Of a stretch of 64,000 bases of DNA, positions 11,663 to 24,619 are shown piece after piece (the first letter of the stretch is position 1; every line of letters begins with the position of its first letter). The translations under genes and the position numbers were made by a program. The notes under the pieces are model-generated. The model saw only the letters and a list, made by a program, of their open reading frames with translations, searched no databases and was not told the DNA's origin. The DNA comes from Colletes latitarsis (taxonomy: Eukaryota; Arthropoda; Insecta; Hymenoptera; Colletidae): contig NW_027488368.1 in assembly GCF_051014445.1 (NCBI RefSeq), positions 29,610,001 through 29,674,000 on the forward strand, read 5' to 3'.

Positions 11663-14600
11663 ATTTTTTCGTGTTTGAATCACGTAGTAATGTGGTAACA
11701 CACTGAAGGAGTCAATTAAACCTGGTTTCGATCAATATTTTAGAGGATAACACCGGTTAGGTCTAGGTTAGGTGTGGGCTATGCCCGCATCTGGCTCATG
11801 ATTTTGCCTTTTTCGCATACTTGTTGGCCAGATCCTGGGTTTTTTTCGTGTTTGAATCACGTAGTAATGTGGTAACACACTGAAGCAGTCAATTAAACCT
11901 GGTTTCGATCAATATTTTAGAGGATAACACCGGTTAGGTCTGGGTTAGGTCTGGGTTATGCCCGCATCTGGCTCATGATTTTGCCTTCTTCGCATACTTG
12001 TTGGCCAGATCCTGGGTTTTTTTCGTGTTTGAATCACGTAGTAAGGTGGTAACACACTGAAGCAGTCAATTAAACCTGGTTTCGATCAATATTTTAGAGG
12101 ATAACACCGGTTAGGTCTGGGTTAGGTCTGGGTTATGCCCGCATCTGGCTCATGATTTTGACTTCTTCGCATACTTGTTGGCCAGATCCTGGGGTTTTTT
12201 CGTGTTTGAATCACGCAGTAATGTGGTAACACACTGAAGCAGTCAATTAAACCTGGTTACGATCAATATTTCAGAGGATAACACCGGTTAGGTCTGGGTT
12301 AGGTCCGGGATATGCCCGCATCTGGCTCATGATCTTGCCTTCTTCGCATACTTGTTGGCCAGATCCTGGGTTTTTTTCGTGTTTGAATCACGTAGCAATG
12401 TGGAAACACTCTGAAGGAGTCAATTAAACCTGGCTTCGATCAATATTTTAGAGGATAACACCGGTTAGGACTGGGTTAGGTCTGGGTTATGCCAACATCT
12501 GGCTCATGATTTTGCCTTCTTCGCATACTTGTTGGCCAGATCCTGGGTTTTTTTCGTGTTTGAATCACGGAGTAATGTGGTAACACACTGAAGCAGTCAA
12601 TTAAACCTGGTTTCGATCAATATTTTAGAGGATAACACCGGTTAGGTCTGGGTTAGGTCTGGTATATGCGCGCATCTGGCTTATACTTTCGCCTTTTTCG
12701 CAAACTTGTTGGCCAGATCCTGGGGTTTTTCCGTGTTTGAATCACGTAGTAATGTTGTACCACACTGAGGCAGTCAATTAAACCTGGTTTCGATCAATAT
12801 TTCAGAGGATAACACCGGTTAGGTCTGGGTTAGGTCCGGGATATGCCCGCAGCAGGCTCATGATTTTGCCTTCTTCGCATACTTGTTGGCCAGATCCTGG
12901 GTTTCTTTCGTGTTTGAATCACGGAGTAATGTGGTAACACACTGAAGCAGTCAATTAAACCTGGTTTCGATCAATATTTTAGAGGATAACACCGGTTAGG
13001 CCTGGGTTCGGTCTGGTATATGCGCGCATCTGGCTTATACTTTCGCCTTTTTCGCAAACTTGTTGGCCAGATCCTGGGTTTTTTCCGTGTTTGAATCACG
13101 TAGTAATGTGGTACCACACTGAGGCAGTCAATTAAACCTGGTTTCGATCAATATTTCACAGGATAACACCGGTTAGGTCTGGGTTAGGTCTGGGTTATGC
13201 CCGCATCAGGCTCATGATTTTGCCTTCTTCGCATACTTGTTGGCCAGATCCTGGGTTTTTTTCGTGTTTGAATCACGTAGTAATGTGGTAACACACTGAA
13301 GCAGTCAATTGAACCTGGTTTCGATCAATATTTTAGAGGATAACACCGGTTAGGTCTGGGTTAGGTCTGGGTTATGCCCGCATCTGGCTCATGATTTTGA
13401 CTTCTTCGCATACTTGTTGGCCAGATCCTGGGTTTTTTCGTGTTTGAATCACGCAGTAATGTGGTAACACACTGAAGCAGTCAATTAAACCTGGTTTCGA
13501 TCAATACTTCAGAGGATAACACCGGTTAGGTCTGGGTTAGGTCCGGGATATGCCCGCATCTGGCTCATGATTTTGCCTTCTTCGCATACTTGTTGGCCAG
13601 ATCCTGGGTTTTTTTCGTGTTTGAATCACGTAGTAATGTGGTAACACACTGAAGGAGTCAATTAAACCTGGTTTCGATCAATATTTTAGAGGATAACACC
13701 GGTTAGGTCTTGGTTAGGTGTGGGTTATGCCCGCATCTGGCTCATGATTTTGCCTTTTTCACATACTTGTTGGACAGATCCTGGGTTTTTTTCGTGTTTG
13801 AATCACGTAGTAATGTGGTAACACACTGAAGCAGTCAATTAAACCTGGTTGCGATCAATATTTTAGAGGATAACACCGGTTAGGTATGGGTTAGGTCTGG
13901 GATATGCGCGCATCTGGCTCATCATTTTGCCTTCTTCGCATACTTGTTGGCCAGATCCTGGGTTTTTTTCGTGTTTGAATCACGTAGTAATGTGGTAACA
14001 CACTGAAGGAGTCAATTAAACCTGGTTTCGATCAATATTTTAGAGGATAACACCGGTTAGGTCTGGGTTAGGTCTGGGTTATGCCCACATCTGGCTCATG
14101 ATTTTGCCTTCTTCGCATACTTGTTGGCCAGATCCTGGGTTTTTTTCGTGTTTGAATCACGTAGTAATGTGGTAACACACTGAAGCAGTCAATCAAACCT
14201 GGTTTCGATCAATATTTTAGAGGATACCACCGGTTAGGTCTGGGTTAGTTCTGGGTTATGCCCGCATCTGGCTCATGATTTTGCCTTTTTCGCATACTTC
14301 TTGGCCAGATCCTGGGTTTTTTTCGTGTTTGTATCACGTAGTAATGTGGTAACACTCTGAAGCAGTCAATTAAACCAGGTTTCGATGAATATTTTAGAGG
14401 ATAACACCGGTTAGGTCTGGGTTAGGTCTGGGTTATGCCCGCATCTGGCTTATACTTTCGCCTTTTTCGCAAACTTGTTGGCTAGATCCTGGGTTTTTTT
14501 CGGGTTTGAATCACGTGGTAATGTGGTACGACACAGAAACAAGCCATTAAACCTAGATTCGGGCAGTATTTTAGAGGATAACACCGGTTAGGTCTGGGTT

Positions 14601-16131
14601 TGGTCTGGGTTATGCCCGCATCTGGCTCATGATTTTGCCTTCTTCGCATACTTGTTGGCCAGATCCTGGGTTTTTTTCGTGTTTGAATCACGTAGTAATG
14701 TGGTAACACTCTGAAGCAGTCAATTAAACCAGGTTTCGATGAATATTTTAGAGGATAACACCGGTTAGGTCTGGGTTAGGTCTGGGATATGCGCGCATCT
14801 GGCTTATACTTTCGCCTTTTTCGCAAACTTGTTGGCCAGATCCTGGGTTTTTTCCGTGTTTGAATCACGAAGTAATGTGGTACCACACGGAGGCAGTCAA
14901 TTAAACCTGGTTTCGATCAATATTTCACAGGATAACACCGGTTAGATCTGGGTTAGGTCTGGGTTATGCCCGCATCTGGCTCATGATTTTGCCTTTTTCG
15001 CATACTTGTTGGCCAGATCCTAGGTTTTTTTCGTGTTTGAATCACGTAGTAATGTGGTAACACACTGAAGCAGTCAATTAAACCTGGTTTCAATCAATAT
15101 TTTAGAGGATAACACCGGTTAGGTCTGGGTTAGGTCTGGGTTATGCCCGCATCTGGCTCATGATTTTGCCTTCTTCGCATACTTGATGGCCAGATCCTGG
15201 GTTTTTTTCGTGTTTGAATCACGTAGTAATGTGGCAACACACTGAAGCAGTCAATTAAACCTGGTTTCGATCAATATTTTAGAGGATAACACCGGTTAGG
15301 GCTGGGTTAGGTCTGGGTTATGCCCGCATCTGGCTCATGATTTTGCCTTCTTCGCATACTTGTTGGCCAGATCCTGGGTTGTTTTCGTGTTTGAATCACG
15401 CAGCAATGTGGTAACACAATGAAGCAGTCAATTAAACCTGGTTTCGATCAATATTTCAGAGGATAACACCGGTTAGGTCTGGGTTAGGTCCGGGAAATGC
15501 CCGCATCTGGCTCATGATTTTGCCTTCTTCGCATACTTGTTGGCCAGATCCTCGGTTTTTTTCGTGTTTGAATCACGTAGTAATGTGGTAACACACTGAA
15601 GCAGTCAATTAAACCTGGTTTCGATCAATATTTTAGAGGTTAACATCGGTTAGGTCTGGGTTAGGTCTGGTATATGCGCGCATCTGGCTTATACTTTCGC
15701 CTTTTTCGCAAACTTGTTGGCCAGATCCTGGGTTTTTTCCGTGTTTGAATCACGTAGTAATGTTGTACCACACTGAGGCAGTCAATTAAACCCGGTTTCG
15801 ATCAATATTTCAGAGGATAACACCGGTTAGGTCTGGGTTAGGTCCGGGATATGCCCGCAGCTGGCTCATGGTTTTGCCTTCTTCGCATACTTGTTGGCCA
15901 GATCCTGGGTTTTTTTCGTGTTTGAATCACGTAGTAATGTGGTAACACACTGAAGCAGTCAATTAGACCTGGTTTCGATCAATATTTTAGAGGATAACAC
16001 CGGTTAGGTCTGGGTTAGGTCTGGTATATGCGTGCATCTGGCTTATACTTTCGCCTTTTTCGCAAACTTGTTGGCCAGATCCTGGGTTTTTTTCGTGTTT
16101 GAATCACGTAGTAATGTGGCAACACACTGAA
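11663..16131 (+). repeat. Satellite block with no long duplication traced
   Basis: The monomers continue without a break, mostly type C with scattered type G, but I could not trace a long exact partner for this stretch. Single variants such as CAGGCTCATGATTTTGCC and GGTCCGGGATATGCCCGC recur without fixed order. It holds the hybrid monomer at 14,341-14,513 and the first diverged marker monomer near 14,514. Parts of 15.4-16.1 kb resemble 28.8-29.7 kb (GCAGCAATGTGG, TTAGAGGTTAACA). Confidence 0.8.
14341..14513 (+). repeat. Hybrid C/G monomer (example)
   Basis: The monomer carries the type C mark GGTTATGCCC at 14,431 followed by the type G mark CTTATACTTTCGCC, TTTTTCGCAAAC from 14,449. The switch lies in the shared GCATCTGGCT. 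The opposite hybrid, ATGCGCGCATCTGGCTCATCATTTTGCC, is at 13,905-13,932. Hybrids of the first kind recur near 18,330, 22,574, 26,640, 31,760, 33,530, 36,180 and 37,770. Exchange or gene conversion between types explains them. Confidence 0.85.
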
Positions 16132-19100
16132 GCAGTCAATTAAACCTGGTTTCGATCAATATTTTAGAGGATAACACCGGTTAGGTCTGGGTTAGGTCTG
16201 GGTTATGGCCGCATCTGGCTCATGATTTTGCCTTCTTCGCATACTTGTTGGCCAGATCCTGGGTTTTTTTCGTGTTTGAATCTCGCAGTAATGTGGTAAC
16301 ACACTGAAGCAGTCAATTAAACCTGGTTTCGATCAATATTTCAGAGGATAACACCGGTTAGGTCTGGGTTAGGTCCGGGATATGCCCGCATCTGGCTCAT
16401 GATTTTGCCTTCTTCGCATACTTGTTGGCCAGATCCTGGGTTTTTTTCGTGTTTGAATCACGTAGTAATGTGGTAACACTCTGAAGGAGTCAATTAAACC
16501 TGGTTTCGATCAATATTTTAGAGGATAACACCGGTTAGGTCTGGGTTAGGTCTGGTATATGCGCGCATCTGGCTTATACTTTCGCCTTTTTCGCAAACTG
16601 GTTGGCCAGATCCTGGGTTTTTTTCGTGTTTGAATCACGTAGTAATGTGGCAACACACTGAAGCAGTCAATTAAACCTGTTTTCGATCAATATTTTAGAG
16701 GATAACACCGGTTAGGTCTGGGTTGGGTCTGGGTTATGCCCGCATCTGGCTCATGATTTTGCCTTCTTCGCATACTTGTTGGCCAGATCCTGGGTTTTTT
16801 TCGTGTTTGAATCACGTAGTAATGTGGTAACACTCTGAAGCAGTCAATTAAACCAGGTTTCGATGAATATTTTAGAGGATAACACCGGTTACGTCTGGGT
16901 TAGGTCTGGGATATGCGCGCATCTGGCTTATACTTTCGCCTTTTTCGCAAACTTGTTGGCCAGATCCTGGGTTTTTTCCGTGTTTGAATCACGTAGTAAT
17001 GTTGTACCACACTGAGGCAGTCAATTAAACCCGGTTTCGATCAATATTTCAGAGGATAACACCGGTTAGGTCTGGGTTAGGTCCGGGATATGCCCGCAGC
17101 TGGCTCATGATTTTGCCTTCTTCGCATACTTGTTGGCCAGATCCTGGGTTTTTTTCGTGTTTGAATCACGTAGTAATGTGGTAACACACTGAAGCAGTCA
17201 ATTAAACCTGGTTTCGATCAATATTTTAGAGGATAACACCGGTTAGGTCTGGGTTAGGTGTGGGTTATGCCCGCATCAGGCTCATGATTTTGCCTTTTTC
17301 GCATACTTGTTGGCCAGATCCTGGGTTTTTTCGTGTTTGAATCACGTAGTAATGTGGTAACACACTGAAGCAGTCAATTAAACCTGGTTTCGATCAATAT
17401 TTTAGAGGATAACACCGGTTAGGTCTGGGTTAGGTCTGGGTTATGCCCGCATCTGGCTCATGATTTTGCCTTCTTCGCATACTTGTTGGCCAGATCCTGG
17501 GTTTTTTTCGTGTTTGAATCACGTAGTAATGTGGTAACACACTGAAGCAGTCAATTGAACCGGGTTTCGATCAATATTTTAGAGGATAACACCGGTTAGG
17601 TCTGGGTTAGGTCTGGTATATGCACGCATCTGGCTTATACTTTCGCCTTTTTCGCAAACTTGTTGGCCAGATCATGGGTTTTTTCCGTGTTTGAATCACG
17701 TAGTAATGTTGTACCACACTGAGGCAGTCAATTAAACCTGGATTCGGACAGTATTTTAGAGGATAACACCGGCTAGGTCTGGGTTTGGTCTGGGTTATGC
17801 CCGCATCTGGCTCATGATTTTGCCTTCTTCGCATACTTGTTGGCCAGATCCTGGGTTTTTTTCGTGATTGAATCACGTAGTTATGTGGTAACACACTGAA
17901 GCAGTCAATTAAACCTGGTTTCGATCAATATTTTAGAGGATAACACCGGTTAGGACTGGGTTAGGTCTGGGTTATGCCCGCATCTGGCTCATGATTTTGC
18001 CTTCTTCGCATACTTGTTGGCCAGATCCTGGGTTTTTTTCGTGTTTGAATCACGTAGTAATGTGGTAACACACTGAAGCAGTCAATTAAACCTGGTTTCG
18101 ATCAATATTTTAGAGGATAACACCGGTTAGGTCTGGGTTAGGTCTGGGATATGCGCGCATCTGGCTTATACTTTCGCCTTTTTCGCAAACTTGTTGGCCA
18201 GATCCTGGGTTTTTTCCGTGTTTGAATCACGTAGTAATGTGGTACCACACTGAGGCAGTCAATTAAACCTGGTTTCGATCAATATTTTAGAGGATAACAC
18301 CGGTTAGGTCTGGGTTAGGTCTGGGTTATGCCCGCATCTGGCTTATACTTTCGCCTTTTTCGCAAACTTGTTGGCTAGATCCTGGGTTTTTTTTGGGTTT
18401 GAATCACGTGGTAATTGGTACGACACAGAAACAAGCCATTAAACCTGGATTCGGACAGTATTTTAGAGGATAACAACGGTTAGGTCTGGGTTAGGTCTAG
18501 GATATGCGCGCATCTGGCTTCTACTTTCTCCTTTTTCGCTAACTTGTTGGCTAGATCCTGGGTTTTGTCGGGATCGAATCACGTAGTAATGTGGTAACAC
18601 ACTGAAGCAGTCAATTAAACCTGGTTTCGATCTATATTTTAGAGGATAACACCGGTTAGGTCTGGGTTAGGTCTGGGATATGCGCGCATCTGGCATATAC
18701 TTTCGCCTTTTCGCAAACTGGTTGGCTAGATCCTGGATTTTTTTCGTGATTGAATCACGTAGTAATGTGGTAACACACTGAAGCAGTCAATCAAACCTGG
18801 TTTCGATCAATATTTTAGAGGATAACACCGGTTAGGTATGGGTTAGGTCTGGGATATGCGCGCATCTGGCTTATACTTTCGCCTTTTTCGCAAACTTGTT
18901 GGCCAGATCCTGGGTTTTTTCCGTGTTTGAATCACGTAGTAATGTGGTAATGCACTGAAGCAGTCAATTAAACCTCGTTACGATCAATATTTTAGAGGAT
19001 AACACCGGTTAGGTCTGGGTTAGGTCGGGGTTATGCCCGCATCTGGCTCATGATTTTGCCTTCTTCGCATACTTGTTGGCCAGATCCTGGGTTTTTTTCG

Positions 19101-20375
19101 TGATTGAATCACGTAGTAATGTGGCAACACTCTGAAGCAGTCAATTAAACCAGGTTTCGATGAATATTTTAGAGGATAACACCGGTTAGGTCTGGGTTAG
19201 GTCTGGGATATGCGCGCATCTGGCTTATACTTTCGCCTTTTTCGCAAACTTGTTGGCCAGATCCTGGGTTTTTTTCGTGTTTGAATCACGTAGTAATGTG
19301 GCAACACACTGAAGCAGTCAATTAAACCTGGTTTCGATCAATATTTTAGAGGATAACACCGGTTAGGGCTGGGTTAGGTCTGGGTTACGCCCGCATCAGG
19401 CTCATGATTTTGCCTTTTTCGCAAACTTGTTGGCCAGATCCTGGGATTTTTCCGTGTTTGAATCACGTAGTAATGTGGTACCACACTGAGGCAGTCAATT
19501 AAACCTGGTTTCGATCAATATTTTAGAGGATAACACCGGTTAGGTCTGGGTTAGGTCTGGGTTATGCCCGCATCTGGCTCATGATTTTGCCTTCTTCGCA
19601 TACTTGTTGGCCAGATCCTGGGTTTTTTTCGTGTTTGATACACGTAGTAATGTGGTAATACACTGAAGCTGTCAATTATACCTCGTTACGATCAATATTT
19701 TAGAGGATAACACCGGTTAGGTCTGGGTTAGGTCGGGGTTATGCCCGCATCTGGCTCATGATTTTGCCTTCTTCGCATACTTGTTGGCCAGATCCTGGGT
19801 TTTTTTCGTGTTTGAATCACGTAGTAATGTGGTAACACTCTGAAGCAGTCAATTAAACCAGGTTTCGATGAATATTTTAGAGGATAACACCGGTTAGGTC
19901 TGGGTTAGGTCTGGGATATGCGCGCATCTGGCTTATACTTTCGCCTTTTTCGCAAACTTGTTGGCCAGATCCTGGGTTTTTTCCGTGTTTGAATCACGTA
20001 GTAATGTGGTACCACACTGAGGCAGTCAATTAAACCTGGTTTCGATCAATATTTCACAGGATAACACCGGTTAGATCTGGGTTAGGTCTGGGTTATGCCC
20101 GCATCAGGCTCATGATTTTGCCTTCCTCGCATACTTGTTGGCCAGATCCTGGGTTTTTTTCGTGTTTGAATCACGTAGTAATGTGGTAACACACTGAAGC
20201 AGTCAATTAAACCTGGTTTCGATGAATATTTTAGAGGATAACACCGGTTAGGTCTGGGTTAGGTGTGGGTTATGCCCGCATCTGGCTCATGATTTTGCCT
20301 TTTTCGCATACTTGTTGGCCAGATCCTAGGTTTTTTTCGTGTTTGAATCACGTAGTAATGTGGTACCACACTGAG
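16132..20375 (+). repeat. 24-monomer higher-order unit, copy A
   Basis: This unit repeats at an offset of 4244 bp (24 x 177 less four bases). Shared landmarks are GGTTATGGCCGC (16,201 and 20,445), GAATCTCGCAG (16,278 and 20,522), TGAATCACGTGGTAATTGG, ACCTCGTTACGATC and GATACACGTAG. The matched stretch runs on to 20,459 against 24,703. I saw only a few single differences, for example CATCAGGCTC at 19,394 against CATCTGGCTC in copy B. The four missing bases come from short variants such as the 175-bp marker monomer and a six-T run at 17,330. Confidence 0.92.
18406..18580 (+). repeat. Short diverged marker monomer, copy 1 (175 bp)
   Basis: This is the same diverged class as the ACACAGAAACAAGCC marker, but it has GGTAATTGGTACG instead of GGTAATGTGGTACG (two bases missing) and ends with GGTTTTGTCGGGATCGAATC. 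It is 175 bp long. The AACAACGGTTAGG change also marks this class. Five more copies follow, and the intervals between copies (4244, 4067, 5119, 1768 and 2653 bp) define the higher-order units of the 16-38 kb region. Confidence 0.92.
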
Positions 20376-23300
20376 GCAGTCAATTAAACCTGGTTTCGAT
20401 CAATATTTTAGAGGATAACACCGGTTAGGTCTGGGTTAGGTCTGGGTTATGGCCGCATCTGGCTCATGATTTTGCCTTCTTCGCATACTTGTTGGCCAGA
20501 TCCTGGGTTTTTTTCGTGTTTGAATCTCGCAGTAATGTGGTAACACACTGAAGCAGTCAATTAAACCTGGTTTCGATCAATATTTCAGAGGATAACACCG
20601 GTTAGGTCTGGGTTAGGTCCGGGATATGCCCGCATCTGGCTCATGATTTTGCCTTCTTCGCATACTTGTTGGCCAGATCCTGGGTTTTTTTCGTGTTTGA
20701 ATCACGTAGTAATGTGGTAACACTCTGAAGGAGTCAATTAAACCTGGTTTCGATCAATATTTTAGAGGATAACACCGGTTAGGTCTGGGTTAGGTCTGGT
20801 ATATGCGCGCATCTGGCTTATACTTTCGCCTTTTTCGCAAACTGGTTGGCCAGATCCTGGGTTTTTTTCGTGTTTGAATCACGTAGTAATGTGGCAACAC
20901 ACTGAAGCAGTCAATTAAACCTGTTTTCGATCAATATTTTAGAGGATAACACCGGTTAGGTCTGGGTTGGGTCTGGGTTATGCCCGCATCTGGCTCATGA
21001 TTTTGCCTTCTTCGCATACTTGTTGGCCAGATCCTGGGTTTTTTTCGTGTTTGAATCACGTAGTAATGTGGTAACACTCTGAAGCAGTCAATTAAACCAG
21101 GTTTCGATGAATATTTTAGAGGATAACACCGGTTACGTCTGGGTTAGGTCTGGGATATGCGCGCATCTGGCTTATACTTTCGCCTTTTTCGCAAACTTGT
21201 TGGCCAGATCCTGGGTTTTTTCCGTGTTTGAATCACGTAGTAATGTTGTACCACACTGAGGCAGTCAATTAAACCCGGTTTCGATCAATATTTCAGAGGA
21301 TAACACCGGTTAGGTCTGGGTTAGGTCCGGGATATGCCCGCAGCTGGCTCATGATTTTGCCTTCTTCGCATACTTGTTGGCCAGATCCTGGGTTTTTTTC
21401 GTGTTTGAATCACGTAGTAATGTGGTAACACACTGAAGCAGTCAATTAAACCTGGTTTCGATCAATATTTTAGAGGATAACACCGGTTAGGTCTGGGTTA
21501 GGTGTGGGTTATGCCCGCATCAGGCTCATGATTTTGCCTTTTTCGCATACTTGTTGGCCAGATCCTGGGTTTTTTCGTGTTTGAATCACGTAGTAATGTG
21601 GTAACACACTGAAGCAGTCAATTAAACCTGGTTTCGATCAATATTTTAGAGGATAACACCGGTTAGGTCTGGGTTAGGTCTGGGTTATGCCCGCATCTGG
21701 CTCATGATTTTGCCTTCTTCGCATACTTGTTGGCCAGATCCTGGGTTTTTTTCGTGTTTGAATCACGTAGTAATGTGGTAACACACTGAAGCAGTCAATT
21801 GAACCGGGTTTCGATCAATATTTTAGAGGATAACACCGGTTAGGTCTGGGTTAGGTCTGGTATATGCACGCATCTGGCTTATACTTTCGCCTTTTTCGCT
21901 AACTTGTTGGCCAGATCATGGGTTTTTTCCGTGTTTGAATCACGTAGTAATGTTGTACCACACTGAGGCAGTCAATTAAACCTGGATTCGGACAGTATTT
22001 TAGAGGATAACACCGGCTAGGTCTGGGTTTGGTCTGGGTTATGCCCGCATCTGGCTCATGATTTTGCCTTCTTCGCATACTTGTTGGCCAGATCCTGGGT
22101 TTTTTTCGTGATTGAATCACGTAGTTATGTGGTAACACACTGAAGCAGTCAATTAAACCTGGTTTCGATCAATATTTTAGAGGATAACACCGGTTAGGAC
22201 TGGGTTAGGTCTGGGTTATGCCCGCATCTGGCTCATGATTTTGCCTTCTTCGCATACTTGTTGGCCAGATCCTGGGTTTTTTTCGTGTTTGAATCACGTA
22301 GTAATGTGGTAACACACTGAAGCAGTCAATTAAACCTGGTTTCGATCAATATTTTAGAGGATAACACCGGTTAGGTCTGGGTTAGGTCTGGGATATGCGC
22401 GCATCTGGCTTATACTTTCGCCTTTTTCGCAAACTTGTTGGCCAGATCCTGGGTTTTTTCCGTGTTTGAATCACGTAGTAATGTGGTACCACACTGAGGC
22501 AGTCAATTAAACCTGGTTTCGATCAATATTTTAGAGGATAACACCGGTTAGGTCTGGGTTAGGTCTGGGTTATGCCCGCATCTGGCTTATACTTTCGCCT
22601 TTTTCGCAAACTTGTTGGCTAGATCCTGGGTTTTTTTTGGGTTTGAATCACGTGGTAATTGGTACGACACAGAAACAAGCCATTAAACCTGGATTCGGAC
22701 AGTATTTTAGAGGATAACAACGGTTAGGTCTGGGTTAGGTCTAGGATATGCGCGCATCTGGCTTCTACTTTCTCCTTTTTCGCTAACTTGTTGGCTAGAT
22801 CCTGGGTTTTGTCGGGATCGAATCACGTAGTAATGTGGTAACACACTGAAGCAGTCAATTAAACCTGGTTTCGATCTATATTTTAGAGGATAACACCGGT
22901 TAGGTCTGGGTTAGGTCTGGGATATGCGCGCATCTGGCATATACTTTCGCCTTTTCGCAAACTGGTTGGCTAGATCCTGGATTTTTTTCGTGATTGAATC
23001 ACGTAGTAATGTGGTAACACACTGAAGCAGTCAATCAAACCTGGTTTCGATCAATATTTTAGAGGATAACACCGGTTAGGTATGGGTTAGGTCTGGGATA
23101 TGCGCGCATCTGGCTTATACTTTCGCCTTTTTCGCAAACTTGTTGGCCAGATCCTGGGTTTTTTCCGTGTTTGAATCACGTAGTAATGTGGTAATGCACT
23201 GAAGCAGTCAATTAAACCTCGTTACGATCAATATTTTAGAGGATAACACCGGTTAGGTCTGGGTTAGGTCGGGGTTATGCCCGCATCTGGCTCATGATTT

Positions 23301-24619
23301 TGCCTTCTTCGCATACTTGTTGGCCAGATCCTGGGTTTTTTTCGTGATTGAATCACGTAGTAATGTGGCAACACTCTGAAGCAGTCAATTAAACCAGGTT
23401 TCGATGAATATTTTAGAGGATAACACCGGTTAGGTCTGGGTTAGGTCTGGGATATGCGCGCATCTGGCTTATACTTTCGCCTTTTTCGCAAACTTGTTGG
23501 CCAGATCCTGGGTTTTTTTCGTGTTTGAATCACGTAGTAATGTGGCAACACACTGAAGCAGTCAATTAAACCTGGTTTCGATCAATATTTTAGAGGATAA
23601 CACCGGTTAGGGCTGGGTTAGGTCTGGGTTACGCCCGCATCTGGCTCATGATTTTGCCTTTTTCGCAAACTTGTTGGCCAGATCCTGGGATTTTTCCGTG
23701 TTTGAATCACGTAGTAATGTGGTACCACACTGAGGCAGTCAATTAAACCTGGTTTCGATCAATATTTTAGAGGATAACACCGGTTAGGTCTGGGTTAGGT
23801 CTGGGTTATGCCCGCATCTGGCTCATGATTTTGCCTTCTTCGCATACTTGTTGGCCAGATCCTGGGTTTTTTTCGTGTTTGATACACGTAGTAATGTGGT
23901 AATACACTGAAGCTGTCAATTATACCTCGTTACGATCAATATTTTAGAGGATAACACCGGTTAGGTCTGGGTTAGGTCGGGGTTATGCCCGCATCTGGCT
24001 CATGATTTTGCCTTCTTCGCATACTTGTTGGCCAGATCCTGGGTTTTTTTCGTGTTTGAATCACGTAGTAATGTGGTAACACTCTGAAGCAGTCAATTAA
24101 ACCAGGTTTCGATGAATATTTTAGAGGATAACACCGGTTAGGTCTGGGTTAGGTCTGGGATATGCGCGCATCTGGCTTATACTTTCGCCTTTTTCGCAAA
24201 CTTGTTGGCCAGATCCTGGGTTTTTTCCGTGTTTGAATCACGTAGTAATGTGGTACCACACTGAGGCAGTCAATTAAACCTGGTTTCGATCAATATTTCA
24301 CAGGATAACACCGGTTAGATCTGGGTTAGGTCTGGGTTATGCCCGCATCAGGCTCATGATTTTGCCTTCCTCGCATACTTGTTGGCCAGATCCTGGGTTT
24401 TTTTCGTGTTTGAATCACGTAGTAATGTGGTAACACACTGAAGCAGTCAATTAAACCTGGTTTCGATGAATATTTTAGAGGATAACACCGGTTAGGTCTG
24501 GGTTAGGTGTGGGTTATGCCCGCATCTGGCTCATGATTTTGCCTTTTTCGCATACTTGTTGGCCAGATCCTAGGTTTTTTTCGTGTTTGAATCACGTAGT
24601 AATGTGGTACCACACTGAG
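20376..24619 (+). repeat. 24-monomer higher-order unit, copy B
   Basis: Near-identical tandem partner of copy A with the same length and the same order of variants. One base change at 21,900 (CGCTAACTTG against CGCAAACTTG) shifts where the longest minus-strand open frame can begin. The copy ends where the third, rearranged copy starts. Confidence 0.92.
22650..22824 (+). repeat. Short diverged marker monomer, copy 2
   Basis: Same two-base deletion (GGTAATTGGTACG) and same GTCGGGATCGAATC end as copy 1, exactly 4244 bp downstream. It lies in the second copy of the 24-monomer unit. Confidence 0.92.

Noticed and set aside
18406..18580. Transposon fragment or a second satellite family inserted at the diverged marker monomers
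   Set aside because: The marker keeps the monomer length within two bases, aligns along its whole length with the common monomer and has no target-site duplication or terminal repeat.
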